Below, one piece after another: positions 1-8,671 of a stretch of DNA of 64,000 nt. The translations under genes and the position numbers were made by a program. Source of the stretch: Alteromonas sp. V450. Its GTDB lineage: Bacteria > Pseudomonadota > Gammaproteobacteria > Enterobacterales > Alteromonadaceae. The DNA is taken from contig NZ_MODU01000004.1 of assembly GCF_001885075.1 (NCBI RefSeq), positions 3,038,001-3,102,000 on the forward strand, in the 5' to 3' direction. Positions within the stretch are counted from its first letter, which is position 1; each line of letters begins with the position of its first letter. The notes under the pieces are model-generated. The model did not search any database and was not told where the DNA came from. It saw nothing but the letters and a program-made list of their open reading frames with translations.

Positions 1-45
1 CTAGTAGGATGATATTCATCTTAGCTAACCCTTATATTCGCCAAA

Positions 46-273
46 TTACTTGTGTGAATCAGTGTACGGAAGCAACGCAAGGAAACGTGCGCGCTTGATC
101 GCAGAAGACAGCTGACGCTGATATTTTGCGCTTGTACCAGTAATACGGCTAGGGACAATTTTACCGCTCTCAGTGATGTAGTTCTTAAGAGTAGCGATAT
201 CTTTGTAATCAATCTCAGTCACACCTTCTGCAGTGAAACGGCAGAACTTACGACGTCTGAAAAAACGAGCCAT
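46..273 (-). CDS. rpsR: 30S ribosomal protein S18
   Basis: Seventy-five residues, full length for bacterial S18, with the family's basic start ([14 protein letters not shown]) and the conserved core containing [14 protein letters not shown] and the [19 protein letters not shown] tail. S18 binds the central domain of 16S rRNA in the 30S platform as a heterodimer with S6. It lies 11 bp downstream of rpsF on the same strand, so the two form one transcription unit. In enterobacteria priB sits between these genes; here there is no room for it. The downstream gene (rplI expected) is outside the window. Confidence 0.98.
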   Translation of the reverse strand: MARFFRRRKFCRFTAEGVTEIDYKDIATLKNYITESGKIVPSRITGTSAKYQRQLSSAIKRARFLALLPYTDSHK

Positions 274-284
274 GGGTAATCTCC

Positions 285-686
285 TTAAGCGTTGTCTTCA
301 GTGGTTTCAGTTTTCTTTTCCGCGCGATCTTGGCGAGGAGCAGAATCGTCACGACGCTCACGACGAGGCTCTTCTTTCATCATTGGAGAAGGCTCAGTCA
401 CAGCAGTCTTAGTGCGCATAACCATGTTACGTAGGATCACGTCGTTGAAACGGAAAGCATTTTCCAATTCATCAACAGCTTCTGCAGACGCTTCAGCATT
501 GATTAGTACGTAGTGGGCTTTGTGCAGCTTTTCAATTGGGTAAGCCAGTTGACGACGGCCCCAATCTTCTAAACGATGAATCTGACCACCGTCTTGCTTT
601 AGGATTGTGGTATAACGCTCGATCATACCAGGTACTTGTTCACTCTGATCAGGGTGAACCATAAATACGATTTCGTAATGACGCAT
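285..686 (-). CDS. rpsF: 30S ribosomal protein S6
   Basis: A 133-residue S6 protein beginning [21 protein letters not shown], with the conserved [11 protein letters not shown] segment and the [10 protein letters not shown] strand of the ferredoxin-like fold over residues 1-100. The tail after residue 100 is highly charged, as in gamma-proteobacterial S6 proteins. It pairs with S18 on the ribosome. First gene of the operon, with AAGGAG a few bases before the ATG. The about 80-base leader between promoter and start would be the place for the S6:S18 autoregulatory RNA element; a CCG near the start is visible, but I cannot establish the fold. Confidence 0.98.
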   Translation of the reverse strand: MRHYEIVFMVHPDQSEQVPGMIERYTTILKQDGGQIHRLEDWGRRQLAYPIEKLHKAHYVLINAEASAEAVDELENAFRFNDVILRNMVMRTKTAVTEPSPMMKEEPRRERRDDSAPRQDRAEKKTETTEDNA

Positions 687-770
687 TATAGCTCCTTACG
701 GTTGTAGCCTCGACAGTACAGCCGACTGTATGGAGACAAGGAACGAATTGGGATGGCTGTAAGGGCGCGC

Positions 771-799
771 ATTATACGCAGCAGTTACTAATTGCACAA
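771..799 (-). promoter_or_regulatory. Sigma-70 promoter of rpsF-rpsR
   Basis: On the minus strand, TTGTGC (794-799) and a perfect TATAAT (771-776) are separated by 17 bp. The bases just after the -10 are GCGCGCCC, a GC-rich discriminator of the kind found at stringently controlled ribosomal promoters. Assignment is by pattern only. Confidence 0.7.
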
Positions 800-867
800 G
801 CATTAATCACCTCTAGAACAATCATTTGTCTTTTGTAATAAACACCGAGCTAAAACATTTAATAAAA

Positions 868-887
868 TACTGTTTATTTATACAGTA
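868..887. promoter_or_regulatory. LexA (SOS) box before yebG
   Basis: TACTGTTTATTTATACAGTA matches the LexA consensus CTG-N10-CAG with the flanking TA bases, centred about 55 bp upstream of the yebG start. A shorter palindrome, CTGTACAG (893-900), follows immediately and could be a partial second site. Confidence 0.92.
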
Positions 888-932
888 AAATACTGTACAG
901 TTTTTGTGTCTTTAATAAACAGGGGACCTACC

Positions 933-1220
933 ATGGCCATTACCACACAGTATGTTGTTACGCACAAAGGGGTAGAAAAATTGGTAACTACCGACAAAAA
1001 AGAAGCCGATCAGTATGACAAAATGCTTGATGCAGCAGATAACCTTGCTGACTACATTCATGCGAAGGGGATCAAGCTAGACGATAGCGTAGTGGAAGAG
1101 CTCACTATTATGCTGTCTAAAAACAAAGATAAAATCAGCAAGATTTTTAAAGGCGCAACGGCTGAAAGCGTATTAGAAGATGAAAGCGCAGAAGTTGTAA
1201 AGCTACAAGCTAACGGCTGA
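933..1220 (+). CDS. yebG: DNA damage-inducible protein YebG
   Basis: Ninety-five residues, the usual length for YebG, starting MAITTQYVVTHKG. YebG is a small SOS-induced protein of uncertain molecular role. The ATG at 933 is preferred over an upstream GTG at 906: AGGGGA lies at the right distance and family members begin with this MA sequence. The LexA box 46 bp upstream agrees with damage-inducible expression. The gene stands alone, divergent from rpsF. Confidence 0.95.
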   Translation: MAITTQYVVTHKGVEKLVTTDKKEADQYDKMLDAADNLADYIHAKGIKLDDSVVEELTIMLSKNKDKISKIFKGATAESVLEDESAEVVKLQANG

Positions 1221-1321
1221 TAATTTAGGCGCGCCTCTCCTTTGCGTCGTTATGATGAGCAATTAATAAGAGCAATTGCCGCTTTAGGCTGATGAGATCT
1301 GATAGCATAGCTATACGCAAA

Positions 1322-1340
1322 AATGTTATTTGATAACATT
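1322..1340. promoter_or_regulatory. Zur-type operator before the ABC transporter
   Basis: AATGTTATTTGATAACATT is a perfect dyad with 8-bp arms and a 3-bp centre. It matches the gamma-proteobacterial Zur consensus (AATGTTATA-N-TATAACATT) at nearly every arm position. It lies about 100 bp upstream of the ABC transporter start, in a 222-bp gap that otherwise shows nothing clear. Zur represses zinc-uptake genes when zinc is sufficient. Confidence 0.75.
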
Positions 1341-1442
1341 ACCTCAACGCGGCAATGTGTTTTCTCTGGTTTTCAACTGGGTGAACAGACGTGTCGCTTT
1401 TGCTAATGTGAACATAAGACGTAAATACAGGTCGGGCTTAGC

Positions 1443-2225
1443 GTGAATACCATCAATAAAAACAATAGCACTCACTTCCAGCGCAACGCAGTGATAAAAG
1501 AGCGCAACACAGCGATTGAAGTTAGCAATTTACAGTTTTCGTACACCAAAGAAAGCACGCCTATCATCGACATTAAAGCGTGGCAAGTTTCGCAAGGTGA
1601 GCACGTTTTTCTCTCAGGGCCTTCGGGTAGCGGGAAGAGCACATTGCTCAATTTGCTGTGCGGAACATTAACTCCAACTCAGGGCGACATCGCCTTATTA
1701 GCACAGCCGTTCTCCGCATTATCGAATCGACAGCGGGACAAGTTTAGAGCACGCAATATCGGCGTTGTTTTTCAACAGTTTAATCTTATTCCCTACCTTT
1801 CTGTGGCACAGAACATTAATGCGGCGGTGTATTTTGCAAGTACAAACGTCAGCAAGACAGCATCAGACGCAAAGCTTCGTCATTTACTGGACAAGCTACA
1901 GCTGCCTTCTCACGTGCTGCATGCGAAAGCTGACGCATTGAGTATTGGTCAGCAGCAGCGCGTTGCCATTGCCAGAGCACTGATTAACGACCCACAATTA
2001 TTAATTGTCGATGAACCTACCTCTGCCCTAGATACCGATGCCAGAGATAGTTTTATGTCGCTGCTAAAAGACGTTGCAGGTGAAAGCACCATGATTTTTG
2101 TTAGTCACGATAAAGCCATGGAGAGTTATTTTGACCGCCACTGCAGCATCAGTGAATTAAGCCCTAGTACAAACCACATAAAAACGCTAGGCGATGAGGC
2201 CCCAAAAGCACAGGAGCGTGCGTAA
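1443..2225 (+). CDS. ABC transporter ATP-binding protein (MacB/LolD type, probably zinc-related)
   Basis: A 260-residue ABC ATPase. Walker A GPSGSGKST is at residues 59-67, signature LSIGQQQ at 166-172, and Walker B LLIVDEP at 186-192. The sequence is of the MacB/LolD/FtsE class that works with FtsX-like permeases. Its stop overlaps the ATG of the permease (TAATG), so the two are translationally coupled. The Zur box upstream and the His-rich loop of the partner suggest a zinc-limitation transporter like the ZrgBC components described in Vibrio; that link is inferred. The GTG at 1443 has a weak ribosome site, and a GTG near 1491 is a possible alternative start. Confidence 0.88.
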   Translation: MNTINKNNSTHFQRNAVIKERNTAIEVSNLQFSYTKESTPIIDIKAWQVSQGEHVFLSGPSGSGKSTLLNLLCGTLTPTQGDIALLAQPFSALSNRQRDKFRARNIGVVFQQFNLIPYLSVAQNINAAVYFASTNVSKTASDAKLRHLLDKLQLPSHVLHAKADALSIGQQQRVAIARALINDPQLLIVDEPTSALDTDARDSFMSLLKDVAGESTMIFVSHDKAMESYFDRHCSISELSPSTNHIKTLGDEAPKAQERA

Positions 2226-3552
2226 TGCTAAGTACCATTGCTATTGAAAGCTTAAAGCGCAGAAAAACCACGGCAATCCTCACACTGTTAAGTATTACCA
2301 TCAGCATTAGTTTACTTTTGTGCGTGGACATTATTCGTACCCAAGTTAAAACCAGTTTTACGCGCACCGTTTCCGGTGTTGATCTTATTGTTGGCGCACC
2401 AAGTGGACAGCTTAATTTACTCCTGTCGTCAGTGTTTAATATAGGTGCGCCCACCAAAGGTATTGAATATAAAAGTATTGCTGCTCTTCAATCTAACAAG
2501 CAGGTATCGTGGCTTATCCCGCTATCTTTGGGTGATACCCACCGAGGTTTTAGGGTGGTAGGCACAACCAACAGCTTTTTCGACCACTTTAAATATGGTG
2601 ACATGCAGTCACTTGAAATGACTTCGGGCTCAGCATTTACGCAGCCACTGTCTACCGTTGTTGGCGCGGACATTGCCCAATCATTGGGGTACAAAGTAGG
2701 GGATAAGATTATTATTTCCCATGGTTTGGGTAACGTATCGTTCAACAACCATGACGATCACCCTTTCACTGTCTCAGGTATTCTTAAGAAAACCGGTACG
2801 CCCGTAGATAAAGCGGTATACGTTACCCTTCAGGGACTCGAAGAAGCCCACACAGGGCCTAAACGTTCGCCCGCCTTAATGTTAGGCCGTAAATCTGCTG
2901 ACAAGGCGAACGAGCATGAGCATGAGCATGAGCATGAGCATGAGCATGAGCCGAGCATACAAAAGAACATGCAGCTTACAATAGCGAAGCGTTTACGCCT
3001 GAGTCAGTATCTGTGGTGATGCTGGGGCTTAAACATCGAGTAACTGCACTGCAGCTTCAGTATCAAATTAATCAAAGTAAAAAAGAGCCGCTAATGGCTA
3101 TTCTACCGGGCATGGCACTCGCAGAACTTTGGCAAATTATGGGAAATGTAGAATCGCTATTGCTTGGTCTTTCCGGTCTTATCGTCATCTGTGCGCTTAT
3201 TGGGCTTGCCACTATGCTACTGGCCACGATGCGAGAACGTTACCAGGAAATTGCCGTTTTACGAACCATAGGCGCAGGGCCATTTACCTTACTGCTACTC
3301 ATACAGATTGAAGCTATGCTGCTGACGATTGTGAGTGCCGCACTGAGTTTAGGCTTGGTAGCCGGGCTTATGAGCACACTTAAGCCATGGTTAAGCAGTA
3401 CTTATGGCTTGTTTTTAAGCAGCCCGCTGTTTGGACAAAGTAGTGTTATTATCATTTTACTGATACTGGGGTCTACCTATTTGGTTTCGCTATTCCCCGC
3501 TGTGGCCGCCTACAGACGTGGCCTACACGCAGGACTAAACGCGAACTCATAA
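2225..3552 (+). pseudogene. FtsX-like ABC permease interrupted by a frameshift
   Basis: The first 264 codons (2225-3019) give an N-terminal membrane helix (about residues 14-36) and a MacB-like periplasmic region ending in a His-Glu repeat. The rest of the family, including the three C-terminal FtsX membrane helices, continues in another frame to 3552. In that second frame the text resumes right after the repeat (about 2950) with EHTKEHAAYNSEAF and runs without a stop into SVVMLGLKHR. A single-base deletion near GAGCCGAG (2948-2955) explains both frames. As written, the permease would lack its C-terminal half. Sequencing error, true inactivation or phase variation cannot be separated here. 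Confidence 0.85.
2912..2950 (+). repeat. GAGCAT hexanucleotide repeat encoding (Glu-His)6
   Basis: Six tandem GAGCAT units plus GAG, encoding alternating Glu-His in the periplasmic loop of the permease. Loss or gain of whole units would not shift the frame, but the observed frameshift falls at its 3' edge. Alternating His-Glu is a plausible zinc-binding stretch. Confidence 0.95.
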
Positions 3553-3669
3553 ATACCCATGCCTACAGCGTTGTTTCGGGTTTTACAGCCTTCTATGTAG
3601 CCCCGCATCGGTGCGCCAATAGGCAATAGGTCTTTTAATGGAGTTAGCTTAAGAGAGCTGGAGAGAGTC

Positions 3670-5253
3670 TTACTCTCCTACTCGCTTATCTGTGCTGAAA
3701 CGCAATATTAGCTCGTGAACCTGATTAACCGTTGCGCGCAAATCGTGACTTGCGGCAAGCGATGCTTCAGATGAACGCTGGGTTTCAGACGCGCCGTCAG
3801 CAACCTCTACTAACTGCTGGTTAATATGCTCTGCCACCGTGCTTTGTTCTTCCACAGCTGAAGACATCTCTACCGTGGCATCGGCGATACCTTTCACGGC
3901 ATTGTTAATTTCAAACAATGCTCCTCGGGTTTCTTCTACTATCGCGCTGCCGTGCTCTGCTGAAGCTAGCCCTTCCGTCGATACCCTTACAGCTCGGTCA
4001 GAACGCTCTGCTAACTCATTAATAATGTTGTGGATTTTATCGGTCGATTCGCGAGTTTTCGAAGCTAAAGTACGGACCTCGTCGGCAACAACCGCAAAAC
4101 CTCTTCCCTGCTCGCCCGCTCTTGCGGCCTCAATTGCAGCGTTAAGCGCTAGCAGGTTAGTTTGTTCAGCGATGGTTGAGATGATATTGGCCGCTTCGCC
4201 AATATCGCTGGTTGACTGAGCAAGCTCAGTCACGGTTGTCGATATTGACTCTACCGCCTCGCGCAACGCAACTATCGCCTGCATGGCCTGTTCAGCTTTT
4301 TGGTTGCCTGTTTCTACGTTAGCTGCTGCAGTTTTTGCGCTTTTGGCATTACCCTCAACTCGCTCAGCAACTTCTTGAATAGCCTGACTCATTTGCGTGA
4401 CCGCAGACGCAATTTGCTGTGTAGCTTGATTTTGCTGCACAACCGCCGAACTGGTGCTTTCCGCTTGTTGATGTGTTGTGTGAGCTATTGACTCAAGGCC
4501 CGCTGATGCATCTTTAATTCGGGTTAACGCCGTGCGATTTCTGGCAAGTTCACACCCCAGTGCAAGTTTAGCTTGGCTTATATGAGGAGGGTCTGGAAAG
4601 TAGGTTTGGGCCACCGTTTCATTAGCATAGCTTTCTGGACTAAGAGAAAGCAGCGCACCCCAGTCTTTTCTTGTCTTGGCTTCCTGAGCAGTTACTAACA
4701 CGGCCAATCCAATCAACGTGATACCAGCCGCTGCCCAACCATGGGTAAATGCGAGTACTAAAATAAGTAAGGCACCTATGAGCAATGTCGGCGCCATGTG
4801 CATTAAGTTTTGCGCCACTCGCGACATCGGTGATACCGCAGACTTTCCTTGCTGCATTCTGGCATATACATTCGATGCACGCTCAATCTCGTCTTTTAAT
4901 GCTGGTACCCGAACAGACTCATACCCTGTGATAGTTTTGCCTTCATAGACGGGGGTAACAAACGCTGATACCCAATAGTGATCGCCGTTTTTTCTTCTAT
5001 TCTTAACCAGCCCTAGCCAGCTTTGTCCAGACTCAAGCGTCCTCCACATCTCTTTAAAAACAGGCGCTGGCATATCAGGATGACGAATAAGGTTGTGGTT
5101 TTTACCAATTAACTCTTCACGAGTGAACCCGCTCGCTTCCACAAATTCACTGTTACAGTGTTGGATCACGCCACGCTTATCAGTTGAAGAGATGAGCCGG
5201 TGATGAGAGGGAAATTTATACTCTTTTTGCGTTACAGGCTGGTTATTTCTCAT
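3670..5253 (-). CDS. Aer-type PAS methyl-accepting chemotaxis protein
   Basis: Of 527 residues. An N-terminal PAS domain (about 12-120) carries the Aer-like segment [13 protein letters not shown] and a YWVSAFVTP strand. A hydrophobic hairpin (about 150-190) anchors it in the membrane with no periplasmic sensor. The C-terminal signalling domain has the conserved tip [19 protein letters not shown] and [12 protein letters not shown]. Aer-like receptors sense redox or energy state through a PAS-bound flavin and signal to CheA/CheW. No chemotaxis operon is nearby. The start gives the expected PAS N-terminus; the signal is inferred from family membership. Confidence 0.92.
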   Translation of the reverse strand: MRNNQPVTQKEYKFPSHHRLISSTDKRGVIQHCNSEFVEASGFTREELIGKNHNLIRHPDMPAPVFKEMWRTLESGQSWLGLVKNRRKNGDHYWVSAFVTPVYEGKTITGYESVRVPALKDEIERASNVYARMQQGKSAVSPMSRVAQNLMHMAPTLLIGALLILVLAFTHGWAAAGITLIGLAVLVTAQEAKTRKDWGALLSLSPESYANETVAQTYFPDPPHISQAKLALGCELARNRTALTRIKDASAGLESIAHTTHQQAESTSSAVVQQNQATQQIASAVTQMSQAIQEVAERVEGNAKSAKTAAANVETGNQKAEQAMQAIVALREAVESISTTVTELAQSTSDIGEAANIISTIAEQTNLLALNAAIEAARAGEQGRGFAVVADEVRTLASKTRESTDKIHNIINELAERSDRAVRVSTEGLASAEHGSAIVEETRGALFEINNAVKGIADATVEMSSAVEEQSTVAEHINQQLVEVADGASETQRSSEASLAASHDLRATVNQVHELILRFSTDKRVGE

Positions 5254-5408
5254 TTAATACTTTCTCCATTTGGCAAAGCACTCATCCATAAAACCAGACC
5301 GTCTTTGCTATCTTTTAAGACTAGAACAAAAACGCAAGCTGTCTAGCCTTCAAAAATAATTTGGGAAATATTAACTTTTATCAATGAGTTAGAAAAGAAA
5401 TTTATACT

Positions 5409-6914
5409 TTAGGCTAAAGGTAAAACAACCTTTACTGTCGTCCCTTCTCCCTCGACGCTCCTAATATCTATACTGCCATTGTGCTCTTCCACTATTGTCA
5501 AAGAAATGGACATCCCCAGCCCCGTGCCTTCACCGGGTGGTTTAGTAGTAAAAAAAGGGGTGAATATCTTACCTAACGTTTCTTTCGACATACCTACGCC
5601 TTCGTCTTCAATTATTAGCGACACACTTTTTTCGCCTTCCATAATTTTAAGCGTAATTCCTTTTCCCTGAGGGGTTGCGTGAATTGCGTTGGTGAGAAAA
5701 TTTACAAGAACCTGTTGTATTTGACCGGCATTCCCAATAAAAAAAGCATCTTTTTCAGGTACTGAAAATTGCACGGCATTGCGATACCGATGTAAATTAT
5801 TCGTGAGTTTGATCGCGGTATTCATGGCCTCGATGGCACTAATTTCTACATGCTTACCCGACCCAGGATAAGAAAAACTTCTTAATGCTTTTACAATCTC
5901 GATGATCCGCTCAATACCTTCGTGAGATTCATCAAACATTTCCGCGATTTCTATGGCGCTGTCTTTAAGCGAAAATCGCTTCTCTAGCGCCTTAAAATGC
6001 GCTTCTAATTCGCCACCTGCTTGGCAACACAGGTTCTCTATTTCTTCGAGCGCTCGCTGATAATCACTGAAGATTTCTTTTGCCACAACGGTGTTACTTC
6101 GTACATAACCTATAGGATTGTTAATTTCATGAGCTATACCTGCAGCAAGCTGCCCTAACATCGCCATTTTATCTGCACTGACCAACTTTTCCTCGAGGGA
6201 ATCGCGATCCTTTTTGACATTTCGAAGCTCTCGCTGCCTGCGATTCAGTTCAGTTTTCTTCCTTTGATACCTAGACGCTATATTTAGATAGTGTTTCGTA
6301 GTATCTAAAATATAAAGCATTTCCTCTTTTAGGTTGTCGTCTTTGGTGAGCAGCACAAGCCACGTGAATTCTTCCTTCGACATTTCATGCATAAAGTGTA
6401 GTAAACGCGATTCTTTTTCTGTACCAGGCGGTGTTACAGCACTAACACACCAGTGAGAATAGCTTTCGATCATATGTAGTGGCGTTTCAGCGCGGAGAAA
6501 GTCTGCAAGTATCGGGGAGTCTATCCAGCCCCCCTCTTGAAGTAGTACCCTACTATCGTTACCAACAATGACTTCACCATTTTTAACAGAGAAAGCTTTA
6601 CCGCAAAACGCATCGCTGAACTCAACCGCAGATTCTAAAGCCGAAAATACATATCCTTCATTGGTGTTTGATAGGGTTAACTGGGAGGCTGTACGATTTA
6701 AATAGAGGAGTTCTCGCTCTCGTTGTTTCGAGTCTTTGAGTGCTTTTCGTAACGCCTGGTTAGCAAGGTAAGCATCCTGAGAATAGGTTTCTAAAAACGA
6801 TTCTGCGTTTTTACGTGCAATTTTTTGACGTTTGAGCTGCCGCTCTAGCGAATTAACACGGGCTTCAAGTGCTCGAATGCGATCGTTTTCGGTGGAATAC
6901 GACGTTTCACTCAT
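5409..6914 (-). CDS. Soluble sensor histidine kinase
   Basis: Of 501 residues from the preferred ATG at 6914, which has GGAGGG upstream; an in-frame ATG at 6929 is less well placed. An N-terminal coiled coil is followed by a GAF-like region (about 85-210), a second coiled coil, the H-box (GIAHEINNPIG) and an HATPase domain with N box NFLTNAIHAT and G boxes EDEGVGM and GTGLGMS. No membrane segment is apparent, so it should be cytoplasmic. It lies 75 bp downstream of a soluble zinc-binding chemoreceptor on the same strand, suggesting co-expression. No response regulator is adjacent. Confidence 0.9.
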   Translation of the reverse strand: MSETSYSTENDRIRALEARVNSLERQLKRQKIARKNAESFLETYSQDAYLANQALRKALKDSKQRERELLYLNRTASQLTLSNTNEGYVFSALESAVEFSDAFCGKAFSVKNGEVIVGNDSRVLLQEGGWIDSPILADFLRAETPLHMIESYSHWCVSAVTPPGTEKESRLLHFMHEMSKEEFTWLVLLTKDDNLKEEMLYILDTTKHYLNIASRYQRKKTELNRRQRELRNVKKDRDSLEEKLVSADKMAMLGQLAAGIAHEINNPIGYVRSNTVVAKEIFSDYQRALEEIENLCCQAGGELEAHFKALEKRFSLKDSAIEIAEMFDESHEGIERIIEIVKALRSFSYPGSGKHVEISAIEAMNTAIKLTNNLHRYRNAVQFSVPEKDAFFIGNAGQIQQVLVNFLTNAIHATPQGKGITLKIMEGEKSVSLIIEDEGVGMSKETLGKIFTPFFTTKPPGEGTGLGMSISLTIVEEHNGSIDIRSVEGEGTTVKVVLPLA

Positions 6915-6989
6915 CCCAAAGCCCTCCATTGTCCGTCCGCTTGTTACTAAGCGCTCGTTATATTTATTAGTGCCCCATCACACAATAGC

Positions 6990-8072
6990 TCAACCAGCTA
7001 GGCGGTCAAGAAGCATCATAACGCGTTCACTTGCTTGTTCCATTTCTATTAGTTTCGCATCTGCCTCTACAATGTTACCCGCGAGTTTAGCTTTAACCGC
7101 TTCCACACCACTGCTATGCACTTTCGCGTGAGGTGTTTCAATTTCCCTAAAAGCAGTAGTCTGGCCAATGGGGCCGCTCGCATTTTCGCGGAACCACTGC
7201 CCCAAACGACAATTCATGTGATCACTAAATTCAGACGGCGATTTGCTGCTGAAGCCGCAGAAAACTTCATAAACCCCAGATTTCCACACTACGTGGTCTA
7301 ACTTCACAGTTTGGATAAACGTAGCGATTGCTCCTTCACTAATCGTCGCTTTCATGCTGTCGCAATGCTGCACCATTGTTTCGTAGCTACTGTTAAGCTG
7401 ATTGATCCCTGTTTCTAACTGTTCATTGTTCCCACGCAGTTCATTAACGCCTGATACCGCTTTCGATGTGGATTGAATGATACCATTGACAAGTTCTGAC
7501 ACTTCCGTCGCAGATTTATTCGTTTCTGTTGCCAACGCTCGAACTTCATCGGCAACAACGCTGAATCCACGCCCCGCGTCGCCTGCGCGGGCAGCTTCAA
7601 TAGCTGCATTCAGTGCCAGCAAGTTAGTTTGGTCGGAAATACTGGTGATAGTGGTTACAAATTTATTAATGTTGTCAGCTGTAGTAGAAAGACCTGATAT
7701 GCGCTCGCTCATACTGCCCATTTGTACATTAAGGCCACTCATGTCAGATACGATTTTACTGAGTGTGGATGCCGACTCACTAAACAAATCATTAATATTT
7801 ACAATAGATTGGCTTTCTGCATTAATTCTCTCATAAGAACGTAAAACCGTTTCACGAACGCCTTCAACTTGCGACAGAGAATCCACTAAACACTTTATCA
7901 CAGTCGAATTAGCGGTGGACGTTTCATCATTGTTTGCAGTTTCGAGAGCCGCGGTCAGTTCAAGGTTTTCAGCTTCAAGTGAGGACACTCTATCTAGCGC
8001 CTCTTGAAGGCGTTTTTCTAATAGGACAACCTGAGCTTCTTTTTCTTCGAATTTACTGCGTGATACAAACAT
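6990..8072 (-). CDS. Cytoplasmic chemoreceptor with C-terminal CZB zinc-binding domain
   Basis: Of 360 residues: an N-terminal coiled coil, a methyl-accepting signalling domain with tip [19 protein letters not shown] and [11 protein letters not shown], then a C-terminal CZB domain. The expected zinc ligands are present: H260 (LDHVVWK), C288 (MNCRLGQWF), H315 and H319 (PHAKVH). The spacing of the last three matches known CZB sites. There is no membrane helix. CZB receptors respond to zinc or to oxidants acting on the zinc-bound cysteine. Probably transcribed with the kinase downstream. Confidence 0.92.
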   Translation of the reverse strand: MFVSRSKFEEKEAQVVLLEKRLQEALDRVSSLEAENLELTAALETANNDETSTANSTVIKCLVDSLSQVEGVRETVLRSYERINAESQSIVNINDLFSESASTLSKIVSDMSGLNVQMGSMSERISGLSTTADNINKFVTTITSISDQTNLLALNAAIEAARAGDAGRGFSVVADEVRALATETNKSATEVSELVNGIIQSTSKAVSGVNELRGNNEQLETGINQLNSSYETMVQHCDSMKATISEGAIATFIQTVKLDHVVWKSGVYEVFCGFSSKSPSEFSDHMNCRLGQWFRENASGPIGQTTAFREIETPHAKVHSSGVEAVKAKLAGNIVEADAKLIEMEQASERVMMLLDRLAG

Positions 8073-8222
8073 GTGGAGATACCGATTGTTGTTATAGGAT
8101 TATTTTACTCAGACTAACAGAGGTTACATCGTCTTAGCCATTAGTCTGAAGTAGCGTTATTGTTTGATTATCGGCAGAAAATTATAAAACTGAGGGGATA
8201 AATTAAACTATTATCTCTGTTT

Positions 8223-8651
8223 TTAGTTTGCAGGCAGTAAATGTGGTGGTAGAGGTGCACGACGAGCGCTTTTTTTAGGTCCATACCAGGTTGATAGGTA
8301 ATCTAATATCATTGGTTCTGCGTCACCCAATGGCCACAGTTTCTGCGTTTCTTGCATCCAGCGAATAGTCTCAAGCCACCTTTCACGGCTCATGGCATTT
8401 TGAGTAATAAGAGAAGTCGAGTGACAGGCACTGCAATGGGCTAACACTAAGTTGAAGCCTTTTGCTTTTACAAGACCTGACTGAGGATCGACTTCATGCA
8501 GCACGTGCTCTTTTGATGAACTTGCCATGCTCATCGTTTTATTGGTCTCGGTATCGGCTGCTGCTACGGATATGTGAAGCCCCCCTACTAAGGCTAAAAG
8601 TCGAACGGCTATGCAAACCATACCCAGTGCCCCATTCCCCTTAATAAACAT
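8223..8651 (-). CDS. sorB: Sulfite dehydrogenase cytochrome c subunit (SorB-like)
   Basis: About 142 residues from the ATG at 8651. A hydrophobic signal sequence is followed by one haem c motif (CSACH) and the segment MSRERWLETIRWM typical of small cytochromes paired with sulfite-oxidising molybdoenzymes. It begins 20 bp after the molybdoenzyme stop. An upstream in-frame start would overlap that gene and lacks a signal peptide at its N-terminus, so 8651 is preferred. SorB accepts electrons from SorA in the periplasm and passes them to the respiratory chain. Named by context and motif. Confidence 0.82.
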   Translation of the reverse strand: MFIKGNGALGMVCIAVRLLALVGGLHISVAAADTETNKTMSMASSSKEHVLHEVDPQSGLVKAKGFNLVLAHCSACHSTSLITQNAMSRERWLETIRWMQETQKLWPLGDAEPMILDYLSTWYGPKKSARRAPLPPHLLPAN

Positions 8652-8671
8652 AAAATCTTGCACTACTCTAC

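Noticed and set aside
1228..1237. AGGCGCGCCT palindrome after yebG
   Set aside because: Too short for a terminator and lacks a T-run; probably chance.
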